Positions 6,387-7,798 of a stretch of 7,798 nucleotides of DNA are shown here, one piece after another. Where the stretch lies: assembly GCA_016763895.1 (NCBI GenBank), contig JAESSV010000198.1, forward strand, positions 1 through 7,798, written 5' to 3'. The translations under genes and the position numbers were made by a program. This DNA comes from Magnetovibrio sp. (lineage in GTDB: Bacteria; Pseudomonadota; Alphaproteobacteria; Rhodospirillales; Magnetovibrionaceae). Each line of letters begins with the position of its first letter. The first letter of the stretch is position 1. The notes under the pieces were generated by a model. It was not told the origin of the DNA. It saw only the letters and a program-made list of their open reading frames with translations, and did not search any database.

Positions 6387-7150
6387 CGGCTGTGTTTGGG
6401 GCCTTTGCGCGCCCCAACTCCTCGTTTCCACCATAAAAGGTCTCCTTTTATAAAGGCCTGTGCAATATCATTTTGCGGTTTTTCAAAAAATGCAACACAT
6501 GAACTTTGCTCCAACAAGCGTCCCCTGTGCAAGAACAAAATATCATCGCCCAAACGTTTGGCTTGGCCTAAGTCATGGGTGGTCATAATAATCTTTGTGC
6601 CTTGGGCATGCAAGGTGTTCACCAATTCTTCGATTTGATGGGTGGCCGATGGGTCCAGGTTGGCGGTGGGTTCATCTAGGAATAAAACTTCAGGCCTCAA
6701 CGCCCAGGCTCTGGCGATGGCAAGGCGTTGTTGTTCGCCAAAGGATAAAACCCGCGCCGGAGTGTCGGCCAGCCGTCTTAACCCGGTTTTGGACAACACA
6801 TCCTCTACAATGTCGATGCTTTGAGCTTTGTCAATTTTATGCAAAGACAGCGCATAATGAATGTTTTCCGCCGCTGTTCGTCTGAGCATGACCGGGCGTT
6901 GAAACACCATGGCTTGCCGTTTGGCGGTGTTGGGTTGAGCCCACTGTATTTGACCTTCCGTGGGTTCAATCAACCCATGGCACAGGCGCAAAAGCAGACT
7001 TTTCCCGGCCCCGTTTGGTCCCACGATGATGGTGCGCGTCCCATGGGCGAGTTCAAACGACATTTCTTTGATCAAGGGCATGGCGGGGCGATTGTCTTTT
7101 GCGGGGGCCTTGAACCACACCTTGTCAAGCTTGAGGGGCAAAATGGTCAT
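6383..7150 (-). CDS. tupC: tungstate-type ABC transporter ATPase TupC
   Basis: TupC is the cytoplasmic ATPase that drives oxyanion import through TupB. The 255-residue product has all ABC landmarks: Walker A GPNGAGKS (44-51), Q-loop MVFQRP (81-86), signature LSFGEQQR (135-142), Walker B VLFLDEP (155-161), D-loop (A-N-L-D, 163-166) and the switch H192 in MTTHD. The signature reads LSFGE instead of the usual LSGGQ or LSGGE, with Phe at the third position. The C-terminal 30 residues, after a typical FFEKP, are basic with a WW pair and belong to no motif I know. Its ATG at 7150 overlaps the tupB stop as ATGA, and its stop overlaps the tupA start in the same way, so the three are translationally coupled. 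Confidence 0.95.
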   Translation of the reverse strand: MTILPLKLDKVWFKAPAKDNRPAMPLIKEMSFELAHGTRTIIVGPNGAGKSLLLRLCHGLIEPTEGQIQWAQPNTAKRQAMVFQRPVMLRRTAAENIHYALSLHKIDKAQSIDIVEDVLSKTGLRRLADTPARVLSFGEQQRLAIARAWALRPEVLFLDEPTANLDPSATHQIEELVNTLHAQGTKIIMTTHDLGQAKRLGDDILFLHRGRLLEQSSCVAFFEKPQNDIAQAFIKGDLLWWKRGVGARKGPKHSR

Positions 7151-7798
7151 GGCTTCCCCTTCGGCACCAAGGCTCCCAAAATGATGGATATGGTCAGCAA
7201 GACAAGACCCAAAGCCAAGGCCAAAGCCAGATTACCCTTGCTGACTTCCAAAGCGATGGTGGTGGTCATAACCCGGGTGACGTGATCAATGTTGCCGCCC
7301 ACCATCATCACCGCGCCGACTTCGGCGGTGGCGCGTCCAAACCCGGCCAAAACGGCCGTCATCAATTGGGTGCGGCCATCCAAGATAAGGGTGGGAACAG
7401 CGTTCAGGGGGGTACAGCCCAACGAGGTCAGTTGGTCTTGATATTCGGACCACAGGTTTTCAAAAACCTGGCGGGCGAGGGCGGCAATGATTGGGGTGAC
7501 CAAAATCACTTGCGCGATGATCATGGCGGTTGGGGTGTACAAAATCCCAAAGACGCCCAAAGGTCCAGATCGCGATAACGCCAAGTATACAGCCAACCCC
7601 ACCACCACGGGTGGCAACCCCATTAAGGCGTTCAAGACCACGATAACAAGGCGTCGTGCGGGGAATTTAAACAGGGCAACCGCTGCGCCCAAGGGAACGC
7701 CGATGAAGGCCGCAATGAACACCGCAGAAAGGCTGACGTACAACGACAGGCCAATGATTTCCCCAAGGCCCGCATCAAACGTCACAATCAAATCAAAA
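7147..7798 (-). CDS. tupB: tungstate-type ABC transporter permease TupB, 5' end missing
   Basis: TupB is the inner-membrane permease of the importer. The frame is open to the right edge, giving 216 visible residues; a TTG at 7791 and a GTG at 7785 exist, but the true start probably lies just outside the window, since relatives have a somewhat longer N-terminus. About five membrane segments are visible, counting from the TTG at 7791: residues about 14-41, 47-72, 86-106, 142-165 and 187-209. The cytoplasmic coupling (EAA-like) loop is the segment SLGCTPLNAVPTLILDGR (123-140), followed by the GRATAEVGAVMMVGGNI stretch (152-168) typical of tungstate and molybdate permeases. It is the first visible gene of the operon and overlaps tupC by four bases. 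The promoter lies beyond the window. Confidence 0.93.
   Translation of the reverse strand, partial: FDLIVTFDAGLGEIIGLSLYVSLSAVFIAAFIGVPLGAAVALFKFPARRLVIVVLNALMGLPPVVVGLAVYLALSRSGPLGVFGILYTPTAMIIAQVILVTPIIAALARQVFENLWSEYQDQLTSLGCTPLNAVPTLILDGRTQLMTAVLAGFGRATAEVGAVMMVGGNIDHVTRVMTTTIALEVSKGNLALALALGLVLLTISIILGALVPKGKP

Noticed and set aside
6387..6434. Sixteen-residue N-terminal extension of TupA
   Set aside because: It would put a charged, Gln-rich stretch before the signal peptide. The ATGA overlap at 6386 is the same junction type as tupB/tupC.

Overview
The window reads as ordinary chromosomal DNA of a Gram-negative bacterium, most likely an alphaproteobacterium of the Rhodospirillales type. 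Three things suggest this: a short (255-residue) NAD kinase, a membrane-type (class 2) dihydroorotate dehydrogenase, and a secreted FecR-domain protein of a kind I associate with that group. Base composition looks moderate, slightly GC-rich in the enzyme genes. The genus cannot be fixed from the sequence. I see no rRNA, tRNA, CRISPR array, insertion sequence or phage gene.

Layout, left to right. Positions 1-90 hold the start of a minus-strand gene that runs off the left edge. A divergent control region (91-255) follows, with a Crp/FNR-type palindrome, a -10-like box and a small inverted repeat. It leads into a plus-strand gene for a 123-residue coiled-coil protein (256-627). That gene converges, 5 bp apart, on a minus-strand YaiI/YqxD (DUF188) gene (633-1088). 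Divergent from yaiI is a small plus-strand gene of unknown function (1131-1502). Next come a secreted FecR-domain protein with a long Asp/Gly/Asn/Gln repeat tail (1608-2669) and pyrD (2719-3780).

From 3791 to the right edge everything is on the minus strand. In transcription order it reads tupB (permease, 5' end outside the window), tupC (ATPase), tupA (binding protein), moaA, then nadK after a 50-bp gap. The first three junctions are stop/start overlaps (ATGA, ATGA, TGATG), so tupB-tupC-tupA-moaA is almost certainly one translationally coupled operon. It would bring in tungstate or molybdate through TupABC and make the first pyranopterin intermediate through MoaA, joining oxyanion supply to cofactor synthesis. 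nadK may be read through from it.

Most of the window is well-understood housekeeping and transport. The parts with no ready explanation are the coiled-coil protein with its control region, the orphan 123-residue protein, and the repeat tail of the FecR protein. I do not see convincing evidence of a wholly new multi-gene system.
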